Below are positions 25,901 to 35,200 of a stretch of DNA of 64,000 nucleotides, piece after piece (position 1 is the stretch's first letter; every line of letters begins with the position of its first letter). The stretch comes from Climacteris rufus (lineage: Eukaryota > Chordata > Aves > Passeriformes > Climacteridae). A program made the position numbers and the translations under genes. Location: the NCBI GenBank assembly GCA_013398175.1, contig VZRZ01000215.1, positions 1,015,306-1,079,305 on the forward strand, read 5' to 3'. The notes below the pieces were generated by a model that ran no database searches, was not told where the DNA came from, and saw only the letters and a program-made list of their open reading frames with translations.

Positions 25901-27402
25901 TCTCCAGCACCTTCACCAACACAAACTGGGCAGCTAGTTCAGTTCTTCTTACTGAAAGGGGAACAAGGGGGTTCCTCCCCAGATTCAACCCCTCAAGCAG
26001 GAGCAGTGCCATGTGCAGCTTTCCAGCCCTACGAGGGGCCACAGCTTCCATCAGTTACAGAACCATGGCACTAATCCCATCAATCTCAGCCAAGTGCCAG
26101 TACTGAAGCTGTAGAACAGCCACAGATCTGAAAAAGGGCAAGTAGGAAATACCCTGACTCACTTTCTGCTTTTGGGAACGGAGCTCCCAGCGGAGGTCAG
26201 AGGGAGGAAACGCCACCTCCCTCTTTGCATGGCTTTGGCGTGAGCTCCACCTTGTGCTTGAATCGGCAACAGGTCCTGGACGGCGAGCTGGGCGGCAAGT
26301 ACAGAACGGTGGAGGAGCTCATCGCCAGGAAGACACAGCAGTCGGCCGAGGCCAGGAGGAAAGCCGGCGTGTTGCAAGATGAAGCTAAAGCCTTGCTGGC
26401 TCAAGCGAACAGCAAACTGCAGCTGCTCAAAGGTGAGGCTGTTCCAGGAGCTAAGCTGGCACTTTAGAATGTGAAGGAATTTCACGGTGTTAAACCAGCT
26501 ACTTATTTGTTACTGGGGCTTTCCTTATTCTTACGGACACAATACGGTCTTTTGCATCAAAAATTTCTATAAAATAAGCCAAAACTTAGAGGTGAGACAC
26601 AAACTTCTGCTGTGGCACCTATAACTGCTCCCAGAACCACCACAGGGAAGGAATGTAAGTGCTGTGCCTAGGACAAGAACTAACCTGTTCATGCAAGACC
26701 CCCATCTTCAAGCAGCACTCTGCCCACCCCACCCTGGAAAGCTGTTAAAACAAAAGCTAATCAGGAACAGGAGTTCCAGTTTACAGAATAATTTAACATT
26801 TACTGTTGGCAATTAAAGTTGATTGAACCAGGAAGGGACAATCTGCCCCTTGCTACCAGGGACAGAACTAAGGTTTCCTTCTGGTTTTGCCAGGCCAGGA
26901 ACTTTTTCTTCCTCTCTTAGCTAGTCCTGCACAGTTACAGTGACTTGCTGAATAGTATTAATCACCACAAGCCAAAACATTTCACTGTTCTGCAAAAACC
27001 ACCACAGAGCAAAGAATGACATTTTTAACCCTCAAAGTATAGTTTTGGGTATTCACCTTTGGAAAATAACTTCGTTGTTCCTTTATATCCCTGTGTTAAG
27101 GAAATAAAGGTGCCATTCCAGCCTTTGCGCTTTGTTCCCCAATCAGATTATCTTCCACAATAAAAATAAATTTGAAGAGTAGCTTACCTGTAACTATAAC
27201 AATTTACATTTTGCTGCATTAAAACACCACCATTTAAACTGCTTTTCCCCTTCCTTTGCTTACAGATTTGGAAAATACATATGAAAACAATCAAAAAGTT
27301 CTGGAAGACAAAGCCAGGCAGTTGGTGGAGCTGGAAGAGACCGTCCGCTCCCTCTTACAGACAATCAGCCAGAAGGTTGCTGTTTATAGCACTTGCTTAT
27401 AA
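1787..27402 (+). CDS. LAMB1: LAMB1, laminin subunit beta-1 (3' portion, 21 coding exons)
   Basis: Laminin beta-1 is a secreted basement-membrane chain that assembles with alpha and gamma chains into cross-shaped trimers. Coding exons are 1787-1922, 4098-4256, 4967-5094, 5532-5655, 6188-6392, 6552-6695, 6791-7022, 7529-7692, 7995-8219, 9086-9303, 9411-9507, 17381-17750, 19351-19535, 20746-20987, 22436-22639, 23020-23164, 23903-24110, 24278-24419, 24963-25139, 26273-26432 and 27266-27402. All introns read GT...AG and all phases join, giving 3802 coding bases (about 1266 residues). In order the product holds the tail of LE5, the laminin IV type B domain, LE6-LE13, coiled-coil domain II, the six-cysteine beta-knot and coiled-coil domain I, ending VAVYSTCL. 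The final cysteine is the one that links to the gamma chain in known laminins. The ending and most exons closely match the remembered human protein. The start codon, signal peptide and LN domain are upstream of the window. Confidence 0.97.
4098..4256 (+). CDS. LAMB1: LAMB1 exon: laminin IV-B domain
   Basis: Exactly 53 codons in phase 0-0 between TTTTGCAG and GTGGGT. The product includes PSWTGIGFVRVPEGAFLEF and NIPYSMEYDVLIRYEPQ, near-identical to mammalian beta-1. A 2.2-kb intron precedes it; no repeat was recognised there apart from a 14-bp duplication near 2467. Confidence 0.95.
4967..5094 (+). CDS. LAMB1: LAMB1 exon: laminin IV-B domain
   Basis: Runs from TTTCCCCAG to the donor GTTAGT. 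It encodes LPDQWEKAVISVSRPGKIP and CGNTVPDDDNQVVSLSPGS, and leaves two bases of an arginine codon for the next exon. No other frame gives laminin similarity. Confidence 0.94.
5532..5655 (+). CDS. LAMB1: LAMB1 exon: laminin IV-B domain with RYVVLPR motif
   Basis: The first base completes the arginine of RYVVLPR, a heparin-binding and cell-adhesion peptide described for mammalian beta-1 and conserved here. The exon continues PVCFEKGLNYTIRLELPQY and ends YTLIDS in phase 0 at GTGAGC. The acceptor is CTAATTCAG. Confidence 0.94.
6188..6392 (+). CDS. LAMB1: LAMB1 exon: end of laminin IV-B domain
   Basis: Starts LVLMPYCKSLDIFTVGGSG after TTTTGTAG and ends with ISALLHETAL plus one base at the donor GTACGT. 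The cysteines of MPYCKSL, RYRCLEN and TDVCKNI are those expected in this domain. The downstream intron is only 159 bp. Confidence 0.95.
6552..6695 (+). CDS. LAMB1: LAMB1 exon: LE6 repeat
   Basis: Forty-eight codons in phase 1-1 encoding one LE (laminin EGF-like) repeat: CQCDPQGSLSSVCDPNGGQ, then QCRPNVVGRQCDRCAPG. It is joined to the next exon through a 95-bp intron, the shortest seen in this gene part. Confidence 0.95.
6791..7022 (+). CDS. LAMB1: LAMB1 exon: LE7 and start of LE8
   Basis: Very GC-rich exon encoding CECHVRGSYNAFCDVETGQ, CHCFPGVYGRQCDRCLPG and PCHCNGHADDCNPYTGE, ending inside NCER. Donor GTTTGG is weak-looking but the phase and alignment into the exon at 7529 (R completed, then CQAGYYGDP) support it. 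Confidence 0.93.
7529..7692 (+). CDS. LAMB1: LAMB1 exon: LE8/LE9, with PESGR
   Basis: Begins after TGTTTGCAG and encodes CQAGYYGDPILGSGDHC and CPDGPESGRQFASGCYQD. The mammalian PDSGR adhesion peptide is PESGR here (codons at 7605-7619). The exon ends after ATA plus one base, splitting the glycine of the YIGSR motif. Confidence 0.94.
7995..8219 (+). CDS. LAMB1: LAMB1 exon: end of LE9 (YIGSR) and LE10
   Basis: Starts by completing the glycine of YIGSR, the laminin beta-1 peptide known to support cell attachment, then CDECASGFFGSPDD. LE10 follows with CQCNNNIDTTDPEACDKRTG and CLYHTEGENCHLC. The donor is GTGAGT after GCAGAA. Confidence 0.95.
9086..9303 (+). CDS. LAMB1: LAMB1 exon: LE11 and start of LE12
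   Basis: GC-rich exon encoding CVCNYLGTVREDCEGSESC, LPNVVGQTCDRCAPHTW and CDCDPARSLGPACNE, ending in phase 0 at GTGAGG. The intron that follows is 107 bp. The 866-bp intron before it contains a run of Gs near 8443 and nothing else recognisable. Confidence 0.94.
9411..9507 (+). CDS. LAMB1: LAMB1 exon: end of LE12
   Basis: Short exon between TTGTGCCAG and GTGAGT encoding FTGQCHCMPGFGGRTC and ECQELFWGDPAVECL, with one base carried into the next exon. It completes the LE repeat begun in the exon at 9086. Confidence 0.94.
9508..17380 (+). other. LAMB1: LAMB1 large intron (7.9 kb)
   Basis: The longest intron in this part of LAMB1 separates LE12 from LE13. I saw no exon, tRNA-like fold, CR1 end or LTR in it. 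It contains only small features: a 17-bp imperfect duplication near 11662-11698, a C-run at 15251 and a T-run at 15390. Short open frames inside it have no recognisable product. Confidence 0.8.
17381..17750 (+). CDS. LAMB1: LAMB1 exon: LE13 and start of coiled-coil domain II
   Basis: The largest exon here (370 bp). It completes CDCNPRGIQTPQCDRATGQ and CDKCSRGYSGFFPDC, the last LE repeat, then PCHQCFALWDVIISELANR and the first heptads of the long-arm coiled coil, ending PLKNIGNLFEEAE. The paired cysteines in PCHQC match those that join the three chains at the centre of the laminin cross. Confidence 0.96.
19351..19535 (+). CDS. LAMB1: LAMB1 exon: coiled-coil domain II
   Basis: Encodes heptad-type sequence KLTADVTVKIADIEENLSG, then DAKSLDHVVKELAEQLEFIK, ending at GTAAGT. 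This segment is less conserved than its neighbours (compare KLIKDVTEMMAQ in human), as is usual for coiled coil. Confidence 0.93.
20746..20987 (+). CDS. LAMB1: LAMB1 exon: coiled-coil domain II
   Basis: Encodes ALDSITKYFQMSLEAEERVN near-identically to mammals, then a diverged linker and LLDELAGKLQSLDLSEVAEK, ending in phase 0 at GTACAT. The acceptor is TTTCTGCAG. Confidence 0.95.
22436..22639 (+). CDS. LAMB1: LAMB1 exon: beta-knot (domain alpha) and start of domain I
   Basis: Sixty-eight codons holding the six-cysteine loop special to laminin beta chains (TCGTAPGASCAESECGG, NCRTDEGKRKCGGPGC) that interrupts the coiled coil, followed by LVTVAHNAWQKAMDFDRD. It ends EVEQLSRM at GTAATA in phase 0. 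Confidence 0.96.
23020..23164 (+). CDS. LAMB1: LAMB1 exon: coiled-coil domain I
   Basis: Starts VSEAKQRADEAKQNAQAVLL after TCTCTTTAG and ends NLIKQIRDFLM plus one base at GTAAGA. It is AT-rich with heptad character, in contrast to the GC-rich LE exons. Confidence 0.95.
23903..24110 (+). CDS. LAMB1: LAMB1 exon: coiled-coil domain I
   Basis: Encodes DSADLDSIEAVANEVLNMEM, PSTPQQLQALTEDIRERVE and ARAEMLLEEAKKA, almost unchanged from mammals, ending at GTATAC with two bases carried over. A 167-bp intron follows. Confidence 0.95.
24278..24419 (+). CDS. LAMB1: LAMB1 exon: coiled-coil domain I
   Basis: Begins by completing a serine codon, then KGATDVKVTADMVKAALEEA and AEKAIKQADEDIKGTQDLL, ending TS in phase 0 at GTAAGT. 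Alanine-rich heptads continue from the previous exon. Confidence 0.95.
24963..25139 (+). CDS. LAMB1: LAMB1 exon: coiled-coil domain I
   Basis: Fifty-nine codons in phase 0-0 from TTTCTCTTAG to GTGAGA, starting IESENAASAETLNNATLRL and ending KQNAEEVKK. It is one of the more diverged coiled-coil exons relative to human, but its length and position agree. Confidence 0.93.
26273..26432 (+). CDS. LAMB1: LAMB1 exon: coiled-coil domain I
   Basis: Encodes VLDGELGGKYRTVEELIARK and LLAQANSKLQLLK, ending with one base at GTGAGG. It is GC-richer than its neighbours. The 1.1-kb intron before it holds nothing I can identify. Confidence 0.95.
27266..27402 (+). CDS. LAMB1: LAMB1 terminal coding exon
   Basis: Starts DLENTYENNQKVLEDKA after CTTACAG and ends TISQKVAVYSTCL followed by TAA at 27400-27402. 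The penultimate cysteine is the known inter-chain disulphide site at the C-terminus of the laminin long arm. Confidence 0.96.
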
Positions 27403-27710
27403 ACAGGAGCAGGAAATGTTTGTGTTCAGGATGGGGTTTACAAGTATTATACTAGTTCTTTTTGACATTACACTAAGACCTGGTAAGGTGAACAGGCTTT
27501 ATATTGACTTTAAAGTCACAGAACCAAAGACAAGTAACTTTTTGATGTTGAAAATAAACAGTACTTTTGTATCACTGTATGTACCCAGTATGATTCATTA
27601 AGTGCCTTCCTATTTTCAGTAGCTGCAATGGTGTATCACTTAATCCTTTAGCAAGTCTTGTTCTTAAACTGGCTAGTAATTTAATAAAATCTTGGCTTGA
27701 ACTATAAAAT
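27403..27710 (+). other. LAMB1: LAMB1 3' UTR with two polyadenylation signals
   Basis: Two AATAAA hexamers follow the stop codon, at 27553-27558 and 27683-27688. Either could end the transcript; the region end is my estimate of about 20 bases past the second. RNA 3' ends are needed to choose between them. Confidence 0.6.
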
Positions 27711-28289
27711 TCTAAAGAAGGGTTCCTATTACTATGAAACATAGGATGGTGACTCAGACCAAATTACCAGGGAACGAAGAAATACCTTGATTTGTGGTTA
27801 GCTAGATATACCACAGTACTCAAAAAGCATTGTTTACTCTCTGCATAATATCCATTTAGGCTTAATACAGGTGTTTTGATGATTAACTGGTATGGTAATG
27901 CTGGCATACATCTCCTTCACTCAGTATGGATAATGGATCAATACTTGAATAAGAAGCTATAAAGAAAGGTAGAAAGATATAACCATCTTGTCTATACCCA
28001 AAACCAAGTGGCTGTTGCACCATTTTCTGAATGTGCACTTCTCATTCCATTGGCATAATGAAAAAGGACATGCACAATACCAGCAGGTATTAGGGTTTTC
28101 TTCAAGGCAGAAGGGCCTAGGAAAAAAAAGGAGAAATAGCACCTTGGAAAACAAATTAAAATGAGCTACTGGAATTGGGCATGCTCCATATACACCTTGA
28201 GGATCTTCCAAAGGTACCATTTGTTTGTGAGTTTCCTTACATATTCAACAACCAAGACATTAAAAGGATCCAATCAGCAAACAAAATCC

Positions 28290-29230
28290 AAGACCCTCCA
28301 GCCATGTCAAATATTTATTAAGCTGTCTTGCTACAGAAGAGACAGAAAGAGAGAACAAAATAGAAAACAGAAGAGAAGAAAGTATGTCTTAATTGTGTGG
28401 AGCTGACACTGCAGCCCTTACATGTGGAAGGTGCAGAATAACCCTCATGTCATAGCACTTCACAGCAAGTGCTGCTTCACTACCCAGGTTTAGCATTTTA
28501 AGTTTAAGAGAGTTGGACAATGGAAGCTTTAAAACCAAAAAGGATTAGGGAGCAGTACAGTGAATTTGTCTTCAATCTTTCATTTCTCAATCAGCACTCA
28601 GGTTTTCCCCTTACGAGTTTTCAATATGAAAACATGATGTGGAGAATCACACGCAGAGTAATTTTCTCTTTAAAAAGTCAATATCGTTTTAATTGATGTA
28701 TACAAGCCCCTCTTCTCCCAACATCCCAACACCACTAGGTCAACACAAGTTTTGGTACTCCTATGTAAGAAGTAGGTGAAATACTAAAGTTAACCCTTTC
28801 ATAAGGAAACACATTTTTGTGCGGAAGTGACAGTGGCATTTCAAGTGCCAGTGGCATTTTAACAGCCAGCATTCAACTGGTTATTGTATCACTATTTCAA
28901 ATAAGAAAACACAAGGTATGCTGGACAGTTAGCCAGAGTTCTGACCAGCACACCTGATAATCCCATGCAAGCAGCAAAATGTTTGGTTTTGAAAAAGAAA
29001 AGAGTTCTGTCAAGCTGCTTTTCTGCAACATTCATCGTGTAAATAAACATGTAATTTTAAGTATTTAATTTACAGAGACTGGGTAATTCCACTTGTTCCA
29101 AACTCTACTTGTTTAAAATTAAGAGATTCACTTAAGTCAGTCCTAAAATCCTCAGACTCAGCCTTCCATAAGGGCCCACAGTCCATTTTCAGAGTTGTAT
29201 TATATATGTACAAAGATCTGCTCTTTCATT
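28290..29230 (-). other. DLD: DLD 3' UTR with polyadenylation signal
   Basis: On the minus strand the first canonical AATAAA after the DLD stop is at 28319-28314, about 0.9 kb downstream. The cleavage position is estimated. The LAMB1 and DLD messages would then end about 0.6 kb apart without overlapping. Confidence 0.6.
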
Positions 29231-29296
29231 TTAGAAGTTGATAGCTTTGCCAAAGGATGCTGCTAGGTTTGCTTCCCTGAAGGCTTCTGACACTGT
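29231..29296 (-). CDS. DLD: DLD exon 14 (terminal)
   Basis: Twenty-one codons plus TAA: TVSEAFREANLAASFGKAIN then F and stop. It holds the glutamate (TVSE) that pairs with the catalytic histidine at the dimer interface. The acceptor on the minus strand is CTCTACAG. Confidence 0.96.
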   Translation of the reverse strand, partial: TVSEAFREANLAASFGKAINF

Positions 29297-32200
29297 CTGT
29301 AGAGAGCAAACACAAAAAGTTACAAGTCATTAATAGCTACATGTAAATCCAGCATGTCTGTGTAATGGTGTTCAACAGTCCCTTTACAAAACACTTACTG
29401 GGTGGGCATGGCAAACTCTGGCTACATCTTCACATGATGCTCCATATTCCATAGCAAGGGCAGCTTCATTCACCATTTCCCCAGCACCCTGCAATTTAAT
29501 GGTACTTCAATTAGCACAAATCCCTATGCAGCTGTCCAGGTTCTCCTGAATCAGTAACAGCTTGTAAATAAGCATTTTTTACTAAAAAATTTTACCAGAA
29601 AAGTTATGTTTTAACTAGCACTTCAGCTGTGTTCTAATATAAGTCCTAAGTACTTAATCTAATGGGTGACTGGGCTCAAAGCTAGCATAAATCTAAACAT
29701 AATTCTTATTGAGAGTGTTTGTTCTCTCATTGCTGAGGGTTGTGCAAAAGCTGGGCATTTTTCCATGAAATGAAACCTAGCCAAAACTTCAGTGCCCCCT
29801 TGGAAAGTTAAATACATAACTAGTTAAACAAAAGCATGTTACTACACCTAAACCCTCATTTTTGTTTGTTGTGTTTATGCATATTTACTAAGAGAATGTA
29901 TCTTTGAGGAGTCAAAAATAGTGACATTTCCTGTTACATTTTTAGCACTCAGATCCACAACCATAAAATTTTCCCCCAGCCCTTTCCCAGTGAAGGAAAA
30001 TACATTTATTGGTGTGAGACAGACAAAGTTGTGCTTCCTTTAAGGCATGCTGGTTGCTAAATCACTGCAATTGCAAGAGAAAATAATTAGCATATCTTAC
30101 TGAGAGCAGTTTTAATGTTTCTCCAAAAGAAGGCTGCACACAAAAACTCATGGAAGAGTTTCTGCAAGCATCTTTTGAACAAGAAAATATTTAAAGCTAA
30201 GAAACAAAACAGAGAAAGATCAGGGTCTAACTGTGACCAACCCCCTCCCCCCCAACTTTTCAGAAACAGGAAAAATCCCAAAGGTTTTTTACTCAAAGTT
30301 TACCAAAGGTTTTTTACTCTGTAAGTTCCTGACCCCAGATTTGGTGACTGCAGTGTAAGATTTGCTGAAGTCTTAAGTCAGAGAGAGGGGAAAAAAGAAA
30401 ACACCAACGAAAAAGCCACAGTCTTTTCAGCTCCCTCAGCTTCCAGAACTTGAATCAACAATTTCTGCTGCTCTCTCAAGTATTTGGCAGTATTCATAAA
30501 AACAAAACAACAAACAAATACAACACCACCACCAAAAAAAACCCAACATACAAAAGTGGTCAGAGAAACCAAATGACCACAGCAATTCAAGGAAAAAAAA
30601 AAGCTGGGTTTAACACCGAAGTAACTAAAAGTGGGAAGAAGGGCAGGGGTGCAGAACAGAACTGTGAGTAAGAAATATGGTGGACTCAAACTTTCCTTTT
30701 TACAAACACCACTTCTAACTGAACAACTACTCTGTGACTGTGCAACACTAAATAAAGAGACCCTGACAAGGCTGAGACAGCACAACTGATGATACTTACT
30801 GAGCCCAAAATGTGAGCACCCAGCATCCTGTCCGTTGACTTTTGACTGAGTATCTTCACCATGCCATCTGTGTCAGCATTTGTCTTTGCTCTGCTGTTTG
30901 CAGCAAATGGAAATTTCCCAACTTTGTATTCTACACCCTGCAAAACAAATGTGTTCATGACCAACAAGAACAAAGCAAACCAACTGCTGAGTGCCTGAAG
31001 CACTACAGACCTGAAACTCACGAGACACAGAGCAATGTACAAGAACAACCACCAAAAGTAGTGTAAGAGTGTATTTCAAAAGATCAATTTGCAAACAAAC
31101 ATATTAATGCCACAGAATGCAAGCCATTAAAGAGAACTGTGGTTTCTAGGGAGGGTGGCAGGCACAAGGGAACCATTCAATCACACAACCTAAGCAATAA
31201 GTTCAAATGCAGAAATTCTGGATAAAGTAGCTAGATAAACTACCAGTGAAGCCAGGCCGAAGGTGGAAAAAGTTTTTGTCTGAAAAGAAAACAAAGAGTA
31301 CCTCTTCTTTGAGTTGTTCTTCTGATTTGCCAACCCAGGCCACTTCAGGGTGAGTGTAGATCACAGAGGGAACGCAGTTATAGTCAATGTGAACTGCTCC
31401 CCCAGCCATGCCTTCCACACAAAGAATGCCTTCATCCTCAGCTTTGTGGGCCAGCATAGGTCCAGCAACTACATCACCAATAGCATAGATGCTATCAGAC
31501 CAATGAAACAGAATGAGACACTGTTTAAAAACATCCTAGCACACCTGGGCTACCTTATATAACAGTCTGTTTGAAACATGCTACTGAAAACTCTAATCAA
31601 AACAATTAAAATACTACATTCTAGCAGTTTCCACAGAATGACCACGCTTCAAGAGGTACTTAGTGACATGAAATAGAAAGTGACTTTTAAATTACAAAAC
31701 TTCAAAGGCTGACTAAAAAGTTTTAGTTCCTGAAATAAAACAATTATCTTGAGTTTTCTTTTCAGAAAAGAAAAACATGTTCTGCAATTCAAAACCAGAA
31801 GTGCTTTAGTACGTAAAACTTTGAAAACAAGCACTCTCTTTAAAAAAAAAAAAGTAAAATAATAATTAGCATTACTTACTTTGGAATCTTGGTTTGGAAT
31901 CTGTTATTGACTGGAATTCTCCCCCTCTTGTCAAGCTCAATTCCAATATCCTCAAGGCCTAGATTTTTTGTAAAAGGACGTCTACCGATGCAAACGAGGA
32001 GCACATCACAAGTTATTACTTCTGCCTTGCCACCAGCAGCAGCTTCAACACTACAGAGAAATAAAAAGCCAAAATGCTGAGCTGTAAACTTGCAGCCTTA
32101 CCTCTGACTAGTAACTAATATGACCCAGATGGTGACCTTCTGGCTGGATCTGGCACCCAAAAACTTCATTCAGCCTGCCCCATGCTTCCTCCTTGCAAGA

Positions 32201-35200
32201 GCTCAGGAGTAGAGGAGGGAGGAAGGGACAGCAGCTCTTATTACATTTGTTAACAACTGTTAAAGAGAGAAATTCAGGGTATATTTTCAACAGCAAGCAG
32301 CATGACCAGATAGGATCAAACCTGTACAGCAAAGTAAGTGGTGCTGAGCACTTGCCACCCAAAGTATACATGCTGTGAGGTGGGGCAGGGCCATGTGTTC
32401 TGAGCAAGCTTTCTTCTGGCCCAAGAAGCAAACATCTGTTAGCAGCTGCCCTGCATCCTGTGCATCCCTCCAGTGCATCTCGTGTTTTATTGCAAAGAGA
32501 AGTTCAGTTCACATGCTCTGAGAGCACAAGGACCAAAGGAAGTGAGGCAAGTAGGAAGTGTGTTTCAAAAGCATACTCCTGAACCAAAATTGAACTCTAA
32601 ATTTAGAAAGAGACTCTGAGAGATCCAAACAGCATCAGCATGGCATGTAAAGAAGCCCAAACCCTGGACCTTTACAGCGAGGGAGGACAGGCTATCCCAA
32701 GCTAGGTGATGCAGCAAATTCAAGTCACCATGTTGAGATTCCAGTGAAAAAACACTGAAGCTCACTTTTGTTAAGTAACATCATGCATTTTCTTAAACTA
32801 CATTTTCTGCATAGAGAATCTGTTAACACAAACAGAAGTACTGCACACTTGTGGACTTTTACAAAGCAAATTTGCTTTATGTGTTTCTGCATTAACTGCT
32901 CATCTACAAAATTTCAAAGGGCTTGAGTGTGACCATCAAAATACACTCTTCAGGTAGTTTCATTTATTTCTCCTCAAGAGCAATAATATTTCTGCCATGC
33001 TTACTTTAAGACAAGAGGACCTTCCAGTAAGTAGCCAGGAATTAATGACTTGAAAATGACTGTATAAACAATAATGATATTTATGGTAATTATACCAGAA
33101 ATCTTTCATGAAAAAAATTATCTAGAGTTCTGGTTTTTATTATTGATCTCACTATAACACTGGTTTTATACCAGCAAGCCCACAAGTCGAGTCAATGGAA
33201 CCTCTCTTGTATAAGCAACCCAGGACTCAATAAATCCAAAATTATGAGCTCTCTAAGTTACAATGGAGGATGAACACTTAATTTCACTATGGAATTAATT
33301 TTTACTTTAAATCCAATTCTCCCTGTTTAAAAAGTAACACCAGACTGTATTTTTAAATAGGTTTGATGGATCAGGAAGGAGAATATATTTGGCATTCCTT
33401 TAGTTTTATGTTGAACACTTACGCTACATCTATTTTGCCATCTGGTCTCTTGGTAGCACCAGTAACTTTGGTGTTCAGTTTAAACTTGAATCCCTGCTTC
33501 TGAAGAATACGTTGGAAGTTTTTAGAGATCTCCATGTCAATTCCCATTCCACCAACATGGCCCATGAACTCAACAGCTGTCACATCTGCACCGAGGCGCT
33601 GCCAAACTGAACCCTGCAGTCACAACACAAGGAAAAAGAGTTAAGACAAAGCAAACTTCAGATACCTTTATTCTAATATTTACAACAGACTGTCAACTCT
33701 TCCAAAGTAGGACAGCATGTTAGAGTAAATGGATCAGTTTCTACAAACATTACAGCATAAAATAAAACAAATCCAACCTTCCCCCTCAATCTCCCCCCAA
33801 AATAAGATTTATTGTTGCTTATTTGCAGACTCAAAATTTCCATGACCAAATTTAGGGAATTTGATTTGTAAAGAAATACCTACCAAAATAACTAAATATA
33901 ACTCATGTATATTTTATGTTGTAGGTAAAGAAGAAATTAAAAATCAAAGAATCTGAAAGGAAAACCCGAAGGCAATTGCTTGTGGTTCTCATACCACTGC
34001 TAATTACCCAAAACAACACCACATCAAGGAAATTTTACACAACCAAATGAAACCACTGCTGCTCCTGTCTGTATTTATAACCTTAACCACAATCCCCAGC
34101 CTCACCAACAAAACCCACCTACACCCTTATTTACCTGCAGTTACCCACATGCACCCAATACAGAATTTCACTTTGCCCACTCTTTCCCTGCTTAATGGTC
34201 AGCAGCCTAAGCAACCACTAGGCAGATGTTCAGAGTTGCAAGCAGTTGCAAGGCCAACAAATAAAAATTCTTTTTGAAACATGAAGGTGTGAGGCAGAAG
34301 GACTCAGACCAAGATGAACTACAAAGTCTCCACTCCTTTGGCTGACAGAACATGTACGATGAGATGACATTAAACATCCCTTGAGATTAACTGCTAATCA
34401 CAAGAATTTATCCTGACTTAAAGTGAACTTCCCTTAAAATAGGAAGTTCTCTCATCTATACACAGACCAGGTACAAACTTCAGTGAAAGTTAAACACTGC
34501 CCCCTTACACTCTTACTCTTTCAAAAAAGAAAAATAAATACACAAGGCCCTGTATGTTCCTCTCTCATTTCTCAACTTATCTGAAGATAAGTACTGAAGT
34601 ACTTATCAGCTGCAGAAGTACTGATCCCAGTTTTTCTGGTAGAGAAGGGAGCTAACAGGCTATGAAGTCTGAACAGATTCATTACAACTCACTGAACTGT
34701 TAAACCACAGCAACACCATCAAATACACAAAAAAAATAATGCTCTTTTCCTTTATAAATTAAAGGCCAAGCACTTGAAATATCCTCTCACCAGTTCCACA
34801 CCAATGACTCCTGCACCAATGACAACCATCTTCTCGGGGACCTTTTTCAGTGACAGTGCACCAGTGGATGACACGATATTATCTTCATCAATCTAATGAC
34901 AAAGAAATGCACAAAGGGAGGGTTACAACCTTTTCTACATATTATACACAAAACACACAGAAGGTGAAGTGTGATCAGATGCAAAACATCATTACACATT
35001 AGACTGTGTGGCTGTGTGACACTGGAAAGGATGTAGAATGAACATTTTGAATACGTACAGTAATTCCAGGGAAGGGAGCAACTTCTGAGCCTGTGGCTAT
35101 CAGTATGTTCTTTGTATTGATAACTTGTGTGCTGCCATCTTCTTTAGTTGCAGTGACTTGGTTTTTGCCAGTTATTTTTCCAAACCCAGATACATGTACA

